From: Nilaparvata lugens
Taxonomy: Eukaryota > Arthropoda > Insecta > Hemiptera > Delphacidae
Direction of reading: 5' to 3'
Assembly (NCBI RefSeq): GCF_014356525.2
Contig: NC_052515.1
Span: 23,505,212 to 23,569,211, forward strand
Length of the DNA: 64,000 bases
A program made the position numbers and the translations under genes. Each line of letters opens with the position of its first letter. The first letter of the stretch is position 1. Below, piece after piece: positions 12,801-24,100 of this stretch. The notes under the pieces were generated by a model. It saw only the letters and a program-made list of their open reading frames with translations. It was not told the origin of the DNA and searched no databases.

Positions 12801-15507
12801 ATCAAATTCATTGATACCTTAGTATAAGTGCTTTTATACAAATTTAACTAAATTTTAACTATTTTAATTGAATTTTTTGTTTGTTGCAGCCGACACAATC
12901 AAAACAAAATGGAAACACCTGAGGGACAACTTCCGTACCGAGCTGAAGAAAACTGTGAGAGGGGCTGCCGACCCCGTCAAACCCTACCAGTCACAGTGGA
13001 CCTACTTCAACGATCTGCTCTTCCTCAGGGAGCAGATGATGCGCAAGATCACACACAACACGACCGCCACTGCGCAGCTGGGCAACGACAACGATAACGA
13101 CCTTGATGACGGACTGGTGTCGTTGGCGGTCGAAAGCGAAATGGTCACCGATGAAGGAAGACTGGTCGAACGACATCCCAACTTCTTCGGACACTCGCTT
13201 TTCGACGATAACAATTCCGATGTGTTCGAAAACGCCACCGACCACCTGTGGCCGTCCCAAGAATCATCCAGAAAACGCAAGAACTACCAACCCCCCGAAG
13301 ATGAGTTCACCACCCACCACTACCCAAAAGTGAACGTTCTAGAACGACTACCATCCACCTTCAACTACGACGACACAACTAACGATGACGATTACCATTT
13401 TTTGATGAGTTTGCTGCCCTATGTGAAGTCGTTGTCGCTCGCTAAGAAAATGCATCTACGCCTCAAACTGCAGGAGGTCGTTTGTGAGTTTATCTACGAT
13501 ATTAAAATACCGAAAGACGGTTGTAGAAACCAGAGAGGTAAAAAGAACGAAAATAGTTCCAATCGTGGAGTGAGGGTTAAAACGGAGAATAATGATAATT
13601 AGTTACTAAAATCTCAATTTATTAACCAATTATCATATTATTTTTCATCTGTGTTACCCATCAAAGTTCAATTGATTTGAAAATTGAAGGGTTTCAAATT
13701 GCGTGCGAAAGGTTTTGTTATATTGTTTGTTTATGCTGAGTGTGAACACATTTGAAGTTCCAGCTTTCTGTTAGCATTCATAGTAATAGACTTTCAATTA
13801 TTGTTTTGTTGATAACTGAATTGAAACAGTAACTGAACTGAACTGATTATTAATGTGATACCAATATATGTTTTATATTTATTACTGAGACTGATTTCAA
13901 AGGAGATGAAATTTCTGGATTCAAAATCTTTTCTTAACCATCAATAGTTCTTACACATCGAGTATCATGGAGTATTTTATATTTCTGTTACCTCAGTAAT
14001 TTTATATTTCTGTGCTAAGGACATTACCGTACTGAAATGCACGATTTACAGTATTTTTTATTTAGTTTTACCATGATTTATTTTTGTTTTCTAAATGTTT
14101 ATTTTTATATTGGAAAGCTTCAGAAAAAATGGATTCGCCATCCACGTATTGCTTTCATGTGAGAATGATTATTTTTAGACATAAAGGATTATTGCTTGCT
14201 CAAAACTCTATTTGTTAAAAAGTCTATTTAAATATAAACATGATAATGACATGAACTGTGTAAATCAATTGATGGTTTTTGAAATAGATTCAACATCAAT
14301 GAAACCATATTTGTTAGAGCGATACTTTTTTAATAAACCTGTACGATTCAATATTTTAATAGTTATGTCTCAGATTTTATTGTAGTAAACCTATTGTGCT
14401 AGCCTACCAGAACAAATTAAGTTAAATTGAATTATCTTACTCATTTAGAGAGTAAAATAAAATAATTTCATTTCTAAATTACCTCATTTCATAATAAAAG
14501 TGTGCAAAATGCAAAAGTAAAGATTAATACGAATCAATTGATACCATGATGGCTTATTGTACTTACACTGCTTAATAATTGAAACAAACTTATTTGATGA
14601 AAGATTAAGTTGATCAATGCATAATATATAGCACTAGAATTAAGACTATTGCATAGCCACCTCTAATACATATACATAATACCTCTAATATATTAGAGGT
14701 GGCTATGCTATTGACTCTATGCTATTGCACATGAATTCGATTGATATGACGTTTTCAAAATGCAAATTATTGATTAGAACAAACAAATCATTCAAAGTCA
14801 TGGAATAGTGAAACAACAGGTTGCGTTTTGAATTCAAACTAGACCTAAAAAATTCATTATAGGTGGCGCACTAAATAATGATTATTACAATAATATTATT
14901 TTTTGAGAAAGTCAAGTTTTTCAGTGAAGTACCGTAATTGAAAACACCTAAAAATACATGCCTATACAAGCATCAAGGACCTATAAGGAGATTGCAATTC
15001 TTCGTGTATTTTTACAGCTCATCGTCGAATATCAATAGAGTCAATAATAATCATCTTTATGAAATAATTTCATGACAGTAGAGTTTTATTACTTAAACAT
15101 TCTCTACTACAGTAGGATATGAATTAATAATTATGATTCATTATATTTTTATTTATTTAATTACTCAGAACTACACAACTTACAGAAAAGTACCACAGGC
15201 TAACGCTCAAAACGGTTCCAATTCTAATTTATATTTTTCTTCCACATTTCTAAATATATATTTTTTGAATTCTTAGCCTAGGAATGTACGGTATTTTTAT
15301 ATTTTTTATAAATAACTTTGAAGCCCACCTGGTTTCTAAGGGAATAAGTCTCCTCAGTCTTGTAAACGCATAATTGACAGCTTCCACCCTTCTTCTTTCC
15401 CTCGCATTCCTCTTTGCTACTCCTTCTTCTCCTCTTTCCAACTCGTTTTCGTTTTTCCATATTTCGTCCAAATGCGACTTCATAGCTCTGATGACTAGAT
15501 TGGTTTA
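6861..15507 (-). CDS. Achaete-scute-like bHLH transcription factor, intron-split
   Basis: A minus-strand exon at 15329-15507 (acceptor TATTTTCAG, start ATG at 15483 after an in-frame TAA, donor ACCAG|GTGGGC) encodes the basic region and helix 1: VAKRNARERRRVEAVNYAF, then TRLRRLIPLET. The exon at 7600-7684 (acceptor GTTACAG, donor ATG|GTACGT) supplies the loop and helix 2: RGKRVSKVKTLQKAIEYIAE and LQHLL. Phase 2 joins cleanly across the Arg codon. RNARER and SKVxTLQxAIEYI are typical of the achaete-scute family, which binds E-boxes as heterodimers with Daughterless-type partners in neural and sensory specification. The protein is short (51 residues before the junction). The last exon is uncertain: a 3' exon beginning at 7014 (TTTATTTTAG|GAAACTG) gives about 22 residues in the phase implied by exon 2, ending near 6947, while another frame stays open to 6861. 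Which paralogue it is cannot be told. Confidence 0.75.
7055..7189. repeat. GGCCCGGTTGCACAA MITE, copy 1
   Basis: A palindromic element starting GGCCCGGTTGCACAAAAGCC, with inner arms GGTTAAATTTTAACCGTGAT and its complement and a centre related to CCAATCAGAGAAGGC. The right terminus is truncated (AAACGGC). ACTAT flanks both sides, a possible target duplication. It lies in an intron of the bHLH gene. Copies 2 and 3 lie in ALG8. Confidence 0.8.
7936..8270. repeat. Large foldback, arms about 140 bp
   Basis: The left arm starts TAATCAATAAAATAAATAG and continues through AAAGTGGTTGACAGTTTTC. The right arm is the nearly exact complement, ending CTATTTATTTTATTGATTA. The loop is about 50 bases (8079-8129). 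Arm identity is very high, suggesting a recent origin. It lies between bHLH exon 2 and the MADF gene. Confidence 0.85.
8600..8976 (+). promoter_or_regulatory. Probable promoter and 5' leader of the MADF-BESS gene
   Basis: Composition shifts from AT-rich to CpG-bearing, with GAGAGAGAGCG at about 8800 (a GAGA-factor-like site) and pyrimidine runs of TCCTTCAAAATCTCC type at about 8610-8670. It lies directly upstream of the ATG at 8977. No TATA box is evident. The transcription start cannot be fixed from sequence alone. Confidence 0.4.
8977..13602 (+). CDS. MADF-BESS domain transcription regulator, two exons
   Basis: Exon 1 is 8977-9145 (donor CCAA|GTGAGT); exon 2 is 12890-13602 (acceptor TTTGTTGCAG). 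Together they encode 293 residues. Residues about 18-105 form a MADF (Myb/SANT-like) DNA-binding domain: SLIREVFARQPIWDLRSHAH, then ARLWEEISDIL and IKTKWKHLRDNFRTELKK, ending QWTYFNDLLFLREQM. The middle is acidic and Asp/Asn-rich. Near residue 235 lies a BESS motif, DDDYHFLMSLLPYVKSLSLA then KKMHLRLKLQEVV, a protein-interaction module usual at the C-terminus of MADF proteins such as Adf-1. A basic tail follows (NQRGKKNENSSNRGVRVKTE). It probably binds DNA in the nucleus; the targets are unknown. The whole gene lies inside an intron of the oppositely oriented bHLH gene. AATAAA at 14332 is a candidate polyadenylation signal. Confidence 0.92.
9146..10560. other. First half of MADF gene intron
   Basis: Non-coding and AT-rich. 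A segment of about 80 bases starting TTACTTTCATACTAGATTAT at 9408 recurs in near-identical form at about 10311-10395, with its inner TGTATAGGTAACATGGGTAA varying slightly. That is an interspersed direct duplication 900 bases apart. Nothing else was recognised. Confidence 0.6.
10570..11190. promoter_or_regulatory. CpG- and GAGA-rich patch with duplicated segment
   Basis: From about 10580 to 10880 the sequence is rich in CpG and GAGAG tracts (GACGTCGCTTTAACG, CGACGAGCGGGCGAGGCG, GAGAGAGCGAGAGAGG), unlike the AT-rich intron around it. A segment beginning TAGCCTGGAGAGAGA at about 10838 is repeated at about 11055, each time followed by GATGAGATATTGA and TACTAATTAATTGGTATTGA. It could be an alternative promoter for either the MADF gene or the bHLH gene, or a GAGA-dependent chromatin element. 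No open frame fits a protein. Confidence 0.4.
11394..11535. repeat. Palindromic element with GACGACACTACA ends
   Basis: The left terminus GACGACACTACAGTCTAATT is mirrored by the right terminus AGATTGTAGTGTCGTC. An inner segment, AATAATAGTT with its AACTATTATT complement, extends the arms to about 40 bases. It looks like a short MITE in the MADF intron. Confidence 0.7.
11536..12495. other. AT-rich intron of the MADF gene
   Basis: No feature recognised beyond AT-rich simple sequence. Confidence 0.5.
12500..12765 (-). mobile_element. RTE-type LINE ORF2 C-terminus, decayed
   Basis: The minus strand reads AQRFEWFGHVDRMNENRIPK, then RRKRDRPRIRWEDEIRDD and, after a frameshift, RMIEDRDAWRNVLEKAKAHT. 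FGHVxRM followed by GRPRxRWxDxI and DRxxWRxxVxxA is the typical C-terminal signature of RTE-clade retrotransposons. It has at least one frameshift, so it is dead. It lies just upstream of MADF exon 2. Confidence 0.8.
13603..15310. other. 3' region of MADF gene and bHLH intron
   Basis: No coding sequence recognised. The first roughly 730 bases are a plausible 3' UTR ending near AATAAA at 14332. A short palindromic MITE at 14652-14711 is listed separately. Confidence 0.5.
14652..14711. repeat. Miniature CATAGCCACCTCTAATA foldback, short copy
   Basis: Termini CATAGCCACCTCTAATAC and TATTAGAGGTGGCTATG are exact complements. CTATTG borders both ends, a possible target duplication. The same termini bound the larger element at 29581-29788, so this is an internally deleted family member of only about 60 bases. 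Confidence 0.75.
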
Positions 15508-15509
15508 CT

Positions 15510-17170
15510 GAAAATATAATAACAGTTTTCTCAAATTTGCGCTGATATAAGAAGAAAATAATTACCATACATAAAACTTAACAAAACAATAATGTATGCC
15601 TGTACGATAGAAAATTATAGCTTATTATTCTACACTTTTCAAGTGTTCTTTGTGATAGCATGATACGGTAGTTATCTATCATATAACAAACTTCATTTTT
15701 CTTATTGTAGGATACGGTAGTTATCATGATACGGTGATACGGTAGTTATCTATCATATTTATAACAAACTTCATTTTTCTTATTATAGGTAGTAGATAGA
15801 ACCGATCATGAATATATATTGATCATTTTCAATAATATAATAATTAAAAAGTAGGCTATGAATAGGTGATACGCTTAAAAAAATCTACAGAATGTCCATA
15901 TATTTATTTTCCTCCCTATTTGCTATTCTACAAAAACTTTAGTTTCAATAATTTATTAAATCCTTACCAAAAAGTACATGTTTTTTTCTAAAAAATCGCT
16001 CTATTATTTAATATTTTTTAAAAGAACGAAATTTTGCATTAGAATATTCCATCTGAAATTGATCTCTATAGTGTCTTCTACAGGTAAATCATAAATTTTC
16101 CCGTACCGTTTTATATGTCTTGTCAATAAATGGAGTACTATAATAAATGAGAATGATTTATTTTGATTTAGGTAGTTCAATTACACACAAATCCAGTTCA
16201 ATTGTAGCTTGATCAAACAAGTAGGTCTTCAATTGAATAGTTTCAAATAATTACCTATCTTAATAAATGGAGTTTTTTCTATTTCATCTATAATTATTAT
16301 CAATTGATCAACATACAAAACTACTATCTTATATAATATCATAATCTTCACAATATTTCTTCTATTTGAAAAAAAACACAACCAACATACCTGAGAATGA
16401 AGTGGAACCAGTTATCACTCTTTTTATTTACTCACTCCAAATTAACAATTTCTGTTCTAGAAAAATATTTTTTGAAAAAGTATACAGACTAGAAATAACG
16501 TCATGCTAAACACTACTAGCTTCACACTGTTGATATAATATGAGAAAAGAGTTCTTGCAGTCTGTTTATTGTTACCTACCTGCATAAACTTTAATCGATT
16601 ATCAACCTGTAGCCAGTCCACCGTATTCTATCTACATGCTAACCTACCAGCATGCATTCACTACAAACACCTGCCAGGACATGCTGAGTATTTTCAAAAG
16701 TACAATACCGGTAAGCAAACGAATGAGAAACCAACAATCATATTGAAGGCAATTGTCTTGGAATGTAAAACTAAAAAGTAATCAGTTTTGGATATTTGGA
16801 AGCTTGATCTCCAAGTTAATAGATCCATGTAACTTGAAGCTCTATATAGTTATTGAAGAGTAGACTATCAATACTAGAGTGGAGAGTCAAATTATTATTT
16901 TCATAAAAGTTTTACGATTTAAGTTTGTAATTGTAGAGCAGCCGGAAGAGAGGGCTGCACTATTGCTTTCTATTATTTTTCAGTTAATACCGGTGTGTCA
17001 TCTAATAATAATTGAAGGAATTATTGGAAGATGATGGTCTCATCCCACTTAGAAGCTTTACCATAAATACAGAGCAGTGGAGCTAATGTGATATCATCTC
17101 AAACTGTCAGCATTCCTTATTAGAAAAAAAACAAAAACAATAATATAAACAATAATAATAAACAGTATAA
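15510..17170. other. Non-coding upstream region of the bHLH gene
   Basis: AT-rich with no exon recognised. At 15660-15790 the phrase ATACGGTAGTTATCTATCAT followed by AACAAACTTCATTTTTCTTA occurs twice in tandem. The bHLH 5' UTR exon and promoter should be here but cannot be placed. Confidence 0.45.
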
Positions 17171-17184
17171 TAATAATAATAATA

Positions 17185-17335
17185 TAGAGTGACCTGGCTG
17201 GCTCAGGTATGGTGTCAGAGTTTTCAGGTCACAACTGATCAATTTCAAGGCCTCTGACATGACCTGAAGACTGCTTTTAGGCAGCCGGGACCGACAAATA
17301 AGCACGTGTCCATCCGAAACAGATGCAGACAGTAT
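17185..17335 (-). mobile_element. tRNA-derived SINE family 1, 5'-truncated copy
   Basis: The minus strand matches the body of the SINE at 22908-23155: GTTTCGGATGGACACG, then GGTCCCGGCTGCCTAAAAGC, AGGTCATGTCAGAGGCC, TTGATCAGTTGTGACCTGAA and the end GAGCCAGCCAGGTCACTC. The tRNA-like head is missing. Confidence 0.75.
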
Positions 17336-17449
17336 GAAGTTTATCTTATTGTATTGGAGGCCTATCCGAGAACCCAGATGAGTTTGAAATACATGTAGAT
17401 TATGTGAAAAAAATATTCTCAAATACATATTCATGATTTACTGTACGGT

Positions 17450-18190
17450 ACCTACTATTATGAAATCATTGCACTGTAGGTAAAGTCTCTAATAAATAAA
17501 AGATTATTTTATTTTTGAAGTACGGTAGTCAGATAAAGCATATATCAACCTTTGATAGAAAAATGCTGGCCGGCACAGTCGTGGTTTCAAATCCTGCCAA
17601 ACGCATGGCTTTTACATAGCTCTCATCTCATCCTCACCCTCATGCCGGATCCACAGACTTGCCAAGCTGCTTGTCAAATTTCTGACCGGATGGCCGACAC
17701 GATTGGATTGCTTTGGACTTGCCATCTGAACTGCACTGTGACGAGAAGACAATCGCCTCATCATGATTAGTTATAGTGTTGTAGGGAGTCACACCAAAAA
17801 CAAAAATCGGAGCGAAGGCAAGTGAACGTCATCCTTTGACGTTAACCCTTATCACGTTATCAGCAATTAGATTTTGTCGTCGTCCCACTTTGAACCCAAT
17901 AAAGAATAAAATATTAAAATGAATAAGACATAATATCATATTGTTCACGTTCTAAAGAAAATAATGAGTTGAGTTACCAGTAATTAATGTTAGGATATTT
18001 AATGTTTGATTTGTAATATAATAAAAGTTATACACTCATGCATTTTCATGTGACAAAATATAGATGGCATTGGCTTCTGACGATTGATATAAACATAACC
18101 TAAAAGCTACAAGTGAGTTGTCTAGCGTTATCAGAAGTCCAAACAAGTAATGTGATAATTAATTTAATTTTTGTCTTAGTAGTGGCTTAA
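17450..18190. other. Intergenic region upstream of ALG8
   Basis: No gene recognised. A GC-richer island at 17560-17770 contains GTGGTTTCAAATCC, which resembles a pol III B box, so a decayed SINE is possible. The last 150 bases before 18192 should contain the ALG8 promoter. Confidence 0.35.
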
Positions 18191-18191
18191 A

Positions 18192-21100
18192 ATGTTTTGG
18201 AATGTAGTTGTTATGATTTCATGCATCAAATTGCTGCTAATACCAGCCTAGTAAGTACAACATTTATTTAAATTACTTTTCTAGTAAGTTATAACGTCTG
18301 ATTACGGTAATACTAAAGATGATTCAGGATTTTGAACTTTGAAGCGTCTATTGTTCATCATACGTGTTGAAATTGATTACGATTGTTATTTTTTATGCAC
18401 ATGACGATAGTAAAAATCATGAAATTTGTAGAGAAATATCAGATTGTAATTAGTTGACAAGCCGCAGCTATAAGCTTGCAATTTCAATAAATTATGATGA
18501 ATATCAGAGTTTCATTCTGATAGATTGATATTGATAATAATATTTCAATTCAATTCAATTATATTTTATTATGCTACATTAACAAATAATCTCTAAAAAC
18601 TCAAGTTTTTATTATTTATAAAAGAAAACATCTTTTAGCTTCTAGTTAAAATTCATGATTAAGCTTAAGTTACATTGAAATTTATCAGGTATTAATACTT
18701 TTTTGATAGATAGATATCTATCTGAATGAGATCATTTATAAAAACGGTTTGACACTAGAGAACCGTATTAAATGGAAGATATTTCAATTAATCATTGTTA
18801 ATAATAAAATGAATGGATAATAAATCAATCTTTTTTCATTTAAAACAATTTTCAATTTTTCAGTCGTTCAACCGATTTTGAAGTCCATCGCAATTGGTTG
18901 GCAATAACTCATAGTTTGCCGATCAAGAACTGGTATAAAGAGGATACTTCAGTATGGACCTTGGACTATCCACCGTTATTCGCTTGGTTCGAGTACTTAC
19001 TATCTCATGTTGCCAAATACTTCGACAAAGACATGCTGGATGTCCAGAATCTCAACTATGAGTCAACTAATACAATTCTATTCCAGCGTTTATCAGTTAT
19101 AGTGTCTGATCTATTCCTAGTTTACGGTACCAAAGAGTAAGTATCCTATCTCTTTATTAAATTAATAAATGATCTTTATTACCTTGTAAGCTACTTGTAG
19201 CAATTGGTTGGTCAAAAAACAAGCACACAAAACATATAGATATATATCAACAAAGGATAAATTGATAAAGCCTATATCAAAAGCAAATTAAGTCTTTGGT
19301 GCAAAAACACAATATCACATGAAGAAAGACAGAATACAATAAAATATGAATAAAATTCTTTGATGGTAACATCCGGGATATTGAAAAACTCCCTTAAGTA
19401 TAGAGGGGTTTTCATGAGGAATGCATGGGTGCATTTGTTGAAATGCTGTGTTGTAAGAGTCCTCGCTTATGCTGGCAGCCGGTTGAAAAGCCTCATGCTG
19501 AGGCTACCAGAGCTATTTTGTATCCTACTCAGCCTTGTGAAGGGCAGGTTGAGTTGGATTCTGCCTCTTGTGTTGTGGTCATGAAAGTCACACCTCAGGC
19601 TCAAACATCCAGGCTGCCCTTGATTTGTTTGAGGGATATGAAGATGTAGAGGCAGATGACAGTCATGACCAATTCTGCAGGAAACAGTGGGCGACAATGA
19701 TCAATTATGCCAGAGCCCGTGATGATTCTGATGGCCCTCTTCTGTAGTAGGAGAACTCTATCAATGCTACTGGCTGCACCCCACTGTTCCAATCCATACA
19801 TCACTATTCCTTGTAAGAAAGAGATATATGCAATCCTCACATAGCTTTTAGGTACACACAGCATCAGCTGCCTAAGTAGGTAGACTTCTCTGGACAGCTT
19901 TTTACATATGTAGTCGATATGTGGGTTCCATATCAATTTCGAATCCAGATGGAAACCTAGAACTCCAACACTCCTCGCCTGATCTTTGACATTTCTCAAG
20001 CCAAATATTATCCTTTGAGTCTTATCCTCATTTAGTTTGAGATAGTTGGACTCAGAGACTGACCCATCTCTACATTCAGATTTTCCACTGATTTATTGAC
20101 ATCATACAATGTGGTGTCATCTGCATATGCAACCAACCTGTTACCCAACATTGATGGAACATCATTTATCATGAAAATGAAAAGTAGGGGGCCCAATATG
20201 GATCCTTGGGGGAACCCCATGAAGAATCGCTTCCAATCCAGATAACCTTCCATTCACCTGAACTGCCTGGCTACGATCTGACAGATAAGAATTGATGAGC
20301 TTCAATGTCCCCTCTGTGACTCCATAATAATCCAGCTTGAACAGAAGAGTTTGGTGGTCGACAGTGTCAAAAGCTCGGCTCAGATCACACAATGTCAATC
20401 CGGTGAAAACCCGGCTCTCAAAACCCTCCAGAATATTGTTTACCAGCTTCCAACTGCCTGGGCTGTAGTTCTGCCAACTCTAAAACCAAACTGAGCATCT
20501 ACAAACAAACCAGTGCTCTCGAAGTACCAGCATAACTAATTCTTGATAATGGATTCAAGGATTTTTGAGAAGACTTAAAGGATAGAGATAGATATTGGAT
20601 TGTTATTGATTTTGACTAGTTTCAATTGACCATAATATTATGTTCTGGGAATTGAGAGACAATTTAAACAAACATGTGCGCATGAGAGTGAATCTTGAAG
20701 CAACAAGGTGGATTCACAGCAGCTACCTAATATAACATCTCTGTTATAGATCAGTTTCCATTAGAGCATTGTGAACTGGATTTTACGGATTAACAATGGA
20801 TGAGTTTATAAGTCAACACTTTTATACGCACACAATGCAATTGCTATTTTATTGTTGGCTCTCCTTTTGATGAATAAACTATGAAACAAATTCGAAAGCT
20901 AATAGAGCTTATCTATTTAAGCAAAACACCATATTTTTTTCTGTTAAGGATAATGCCCACATAAGCTCGTGGAGAAGATAAAAGTGGTAATGGAAATAAG
21001 AAATTAGTGGATCCAGTAGGTTTCAATTGCCAATGCTCGAGTTCAAACGTTCTTTTTTGAAATGAATTTCTGTTTTTTATAACTTAATTGTGATTCAATC

Positions 21101-24100
21101 ATTTTTACGGTGTTCTTTATAGCTTATTTTGTATGTTATGAGGAATGAATTGATAAAATATACAAATAAAAATAACCTGGCTGGCTTAGGTTCCTTTTCA
21201 CAGGTTTCAGTTTGCACCTGATCAATTTGACATGACTTGACGACTGCTTTTAGGCAGCCGTGACTGATGATTTAACATGTCCATCCAAATCACGGTTCAC
21301 GGTAGTGACCCGAGAAAAATATCTCACCTCGCAGATTCAATAATAATTGGTCAATCTTTTCTTTATTAAACAGAGATTTACAATTCAATTCATTTATCTA
21401 CTCTACAATGATACAAACATGTTTGAATAATAGTAATAATAACAAAGAAGTACATTATTGATATAAGCTTCAATTAAGAAGTTATCATATTGTACTCTAT
21501 CAAATCAAATAAATAGACGTATTTTCTGGTTTTCAGATGTTGTACCTACTTAAGCACAAGTGGCCTACGGAAGAGTAGCAAATGGAGCTCGAAGTGGGGC
21601 TCACCCACTGCCATTTTACAATTGCTTCTAATGGCCAACGCCGGCCTTCTCATGATCGACCACATACACTTCCAGTACAATGGCATGCTCTTCGGCATCT
21701 TGCTCTTATCCGTTGCAAAAATAATGCAGGTAACAATAAATAGATTTAAATAAAATAAGGTTTTATTCACAAAACAATTATACAGTAGAGACAAAATCAA
21801 TTAATTGTGATTAATCCAACTGTTAATCTTTGATTAGTAGATCACTTTGTACATAATTGACAACGATTACATTTATATAGGCCTAAACGAAAACATGAAC
21901 TTACATACAGTACAAAATAAATTAATTGTAATTCATCCAACTTTCCATCTTTGTGCCGGTTGCACAACAGAAGGTTAAATTTTAACCGTGATTAATTCCA
22001 CGAGAACCAATCAGAGAAGCCGTCTTTTCAAAAACGCCTTCTCTGATTGGTTCTCATGAAATTAATCACGGTTAAAATTTAACCGGCTGTTGTGCAACCG
22101 GGCCTTTGATTAGTAGATCACATCACTTTGTAGTCAAGTAATGACTTTTTGTTGATTTTGTAGGATAAATGGCTGGTGGGAGCATTCTGGTTCACAGTTC
22201 TCCTGAACATGAAGCACATATTCGCTTACGTTGCGCCGGCTTATTTCGTCTATTTGCTGCGCAATTACTGTTTTGTACGCACCACACAGGGCAGCCAACT
22301 GCGATTGAATCTCCTTTCTTTCACGCGCACTTTCAAACTGGCTGTGATAGTTCTATCTGTATTCACTGTATCATTTGGGCCATTCGTGTTCTACGGACAA
22401 CTAGGACAGGTAAGTTTATCAATAATTCTTAATATATATGTTCCTTGAATGTTTTAATTCTATATAAAGCAATGGAGTTGAGATTTACAGATGGAAATAT
22501 GTAATTATATTAATTTAATTACTGAGATATTGCAATTATTCAAATGCTAATGAATTAATTATTATCATTAAACGAAAATCCAAATTAAATGCTATAACTC
22601 ACCCCGAAGACTTCTGCTACTGGAAGCTACAAGGCTACACTTGTGTGCGGGTAATGAGTGGGATGATGTATAGAGATGAATGGACGTACAGTTTCAAGAG
22701 TGGGCTCCGAACTCCGGGAAGTAGCTTTGATGCTCTTAACTGTCTTTTAACTGAGCAAGCAGTCTTCATCGTTCCAACAAGTAAACTGAGAATACGTCGC
22801 TTATCCAATCTTTGCGACTAGGTGGTTTTGTCCGCTAGGGCAATCACTCCCAAATACCATGATTGACTTACTAATATTATATTATTTTTAATTATATTTA
22901 TAATATTACGGCCAGGAGTGGCCGTAGTCGAGTGGATTAGATGCTGGCTTTAAAAACGAGAGGCCCGGGTTCGAATCCCATCTCGAGAAAATAGTTTTCT
23001 CGGGCCACTTCCGTGTTTCGGAAGAACACGCTTTACTCCGTCGGTCCCGGCTGTCTATAAAGCAGTCGTTAGGTCATGTCAGAGGCCCTGGAATTGATCA
23101 GTTGCGACCTGAAAACTCTGACACCAGACCTGAGCCATCCAGGTCACTTGATATTTATTTATTTTGATTTAAAAAACCCAACACTACTTTTTTGTAAATA
23201 TTTTCTGATTGACTTATCTATTGATCACTAAAGTATTTTTTATTGTTTTCACAGGTTTCAGTTTGCACCGGATCAATTTGACATGACTTGACGACTGCTT
23301 TAAGGCAGCCGGGACTGATGATTTAACATGGCCATCCAAATCACGGTTCACGGTAGTGACGTGAGAAAAATATGTCACCTCGCAGATTCAATACTAATTG
23401 GTCAATCTTGTCTTTATTAAACAGAGATTTACAATTCAATTCATTTATCTACTCTTCAAAGATACAAACATGTTTGAATAATAGTAATAATAACAAAGAA
23501 GTACATTATTGATATAAGCTTCAATTAAGAAGTTATCATATTGTACTCTATTCAAATCAAATAAATAGACGTATTTTCTGGTTTTCAGATGTTGTACCTA
23601 CTTAAGCACAAGTGGCCTACGGAAGAGTAGCAAATGGAGCTCGAAATGGGGCTCACCCACCGCCATTTTACAATTGCTTCTAATGGCCAACGCCGGCCTT
23701 CTCATGATCGATCACATACACTTCCAGTACAATGGCATGCTCTTCGGCATCTTGCTCTTATCCGTCGCAAAAATAATGCAGGTAACAATAAATAGATTCA
23801 AATAAAATAAGGTTTTATTCACAAAACAATTATACAGTAGAGACAAAATCAATTAATTGTGATTGATCCAACTGTTAATCTTTGATTAGTAGATAACTTT
23901 GTACATAATTGACAACGATTAAATTTATATAGGCCTAAACGAAAACATGAACTTACATACAGTACAAAATAAATTAATTGTAATTCATCCAACTTTCCAT
24001 CTTTGTGCCGGTTGCACAACAGAAGGTTAAATTTCAACCGTGATTAATTCCACGAGAACCATTCAGAGAAGCCGTCTTTTCAAAAAAGCCTTCTCTGATT

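Noticed and set aside
12909..13333. Overlapping frames on both strands within MADF exon 2
   Set aside because: Shadows of the real frame; only the phase joined to exon 1 yields MADF and BESS domains.
22169..22432. 87-codon frame starting [11 protein letters not shown]
   Set aside because: Out-of-frame reading of ALG8 exon 4; the acceptor and phase define the real frame.
22908..22990. A tRNA-Ser gene candidate (A and B boxes present)
   Set aside because: No acceptor stem pairing, a shared body follows each copy, and several truncated copies exist; it is a SINE head.
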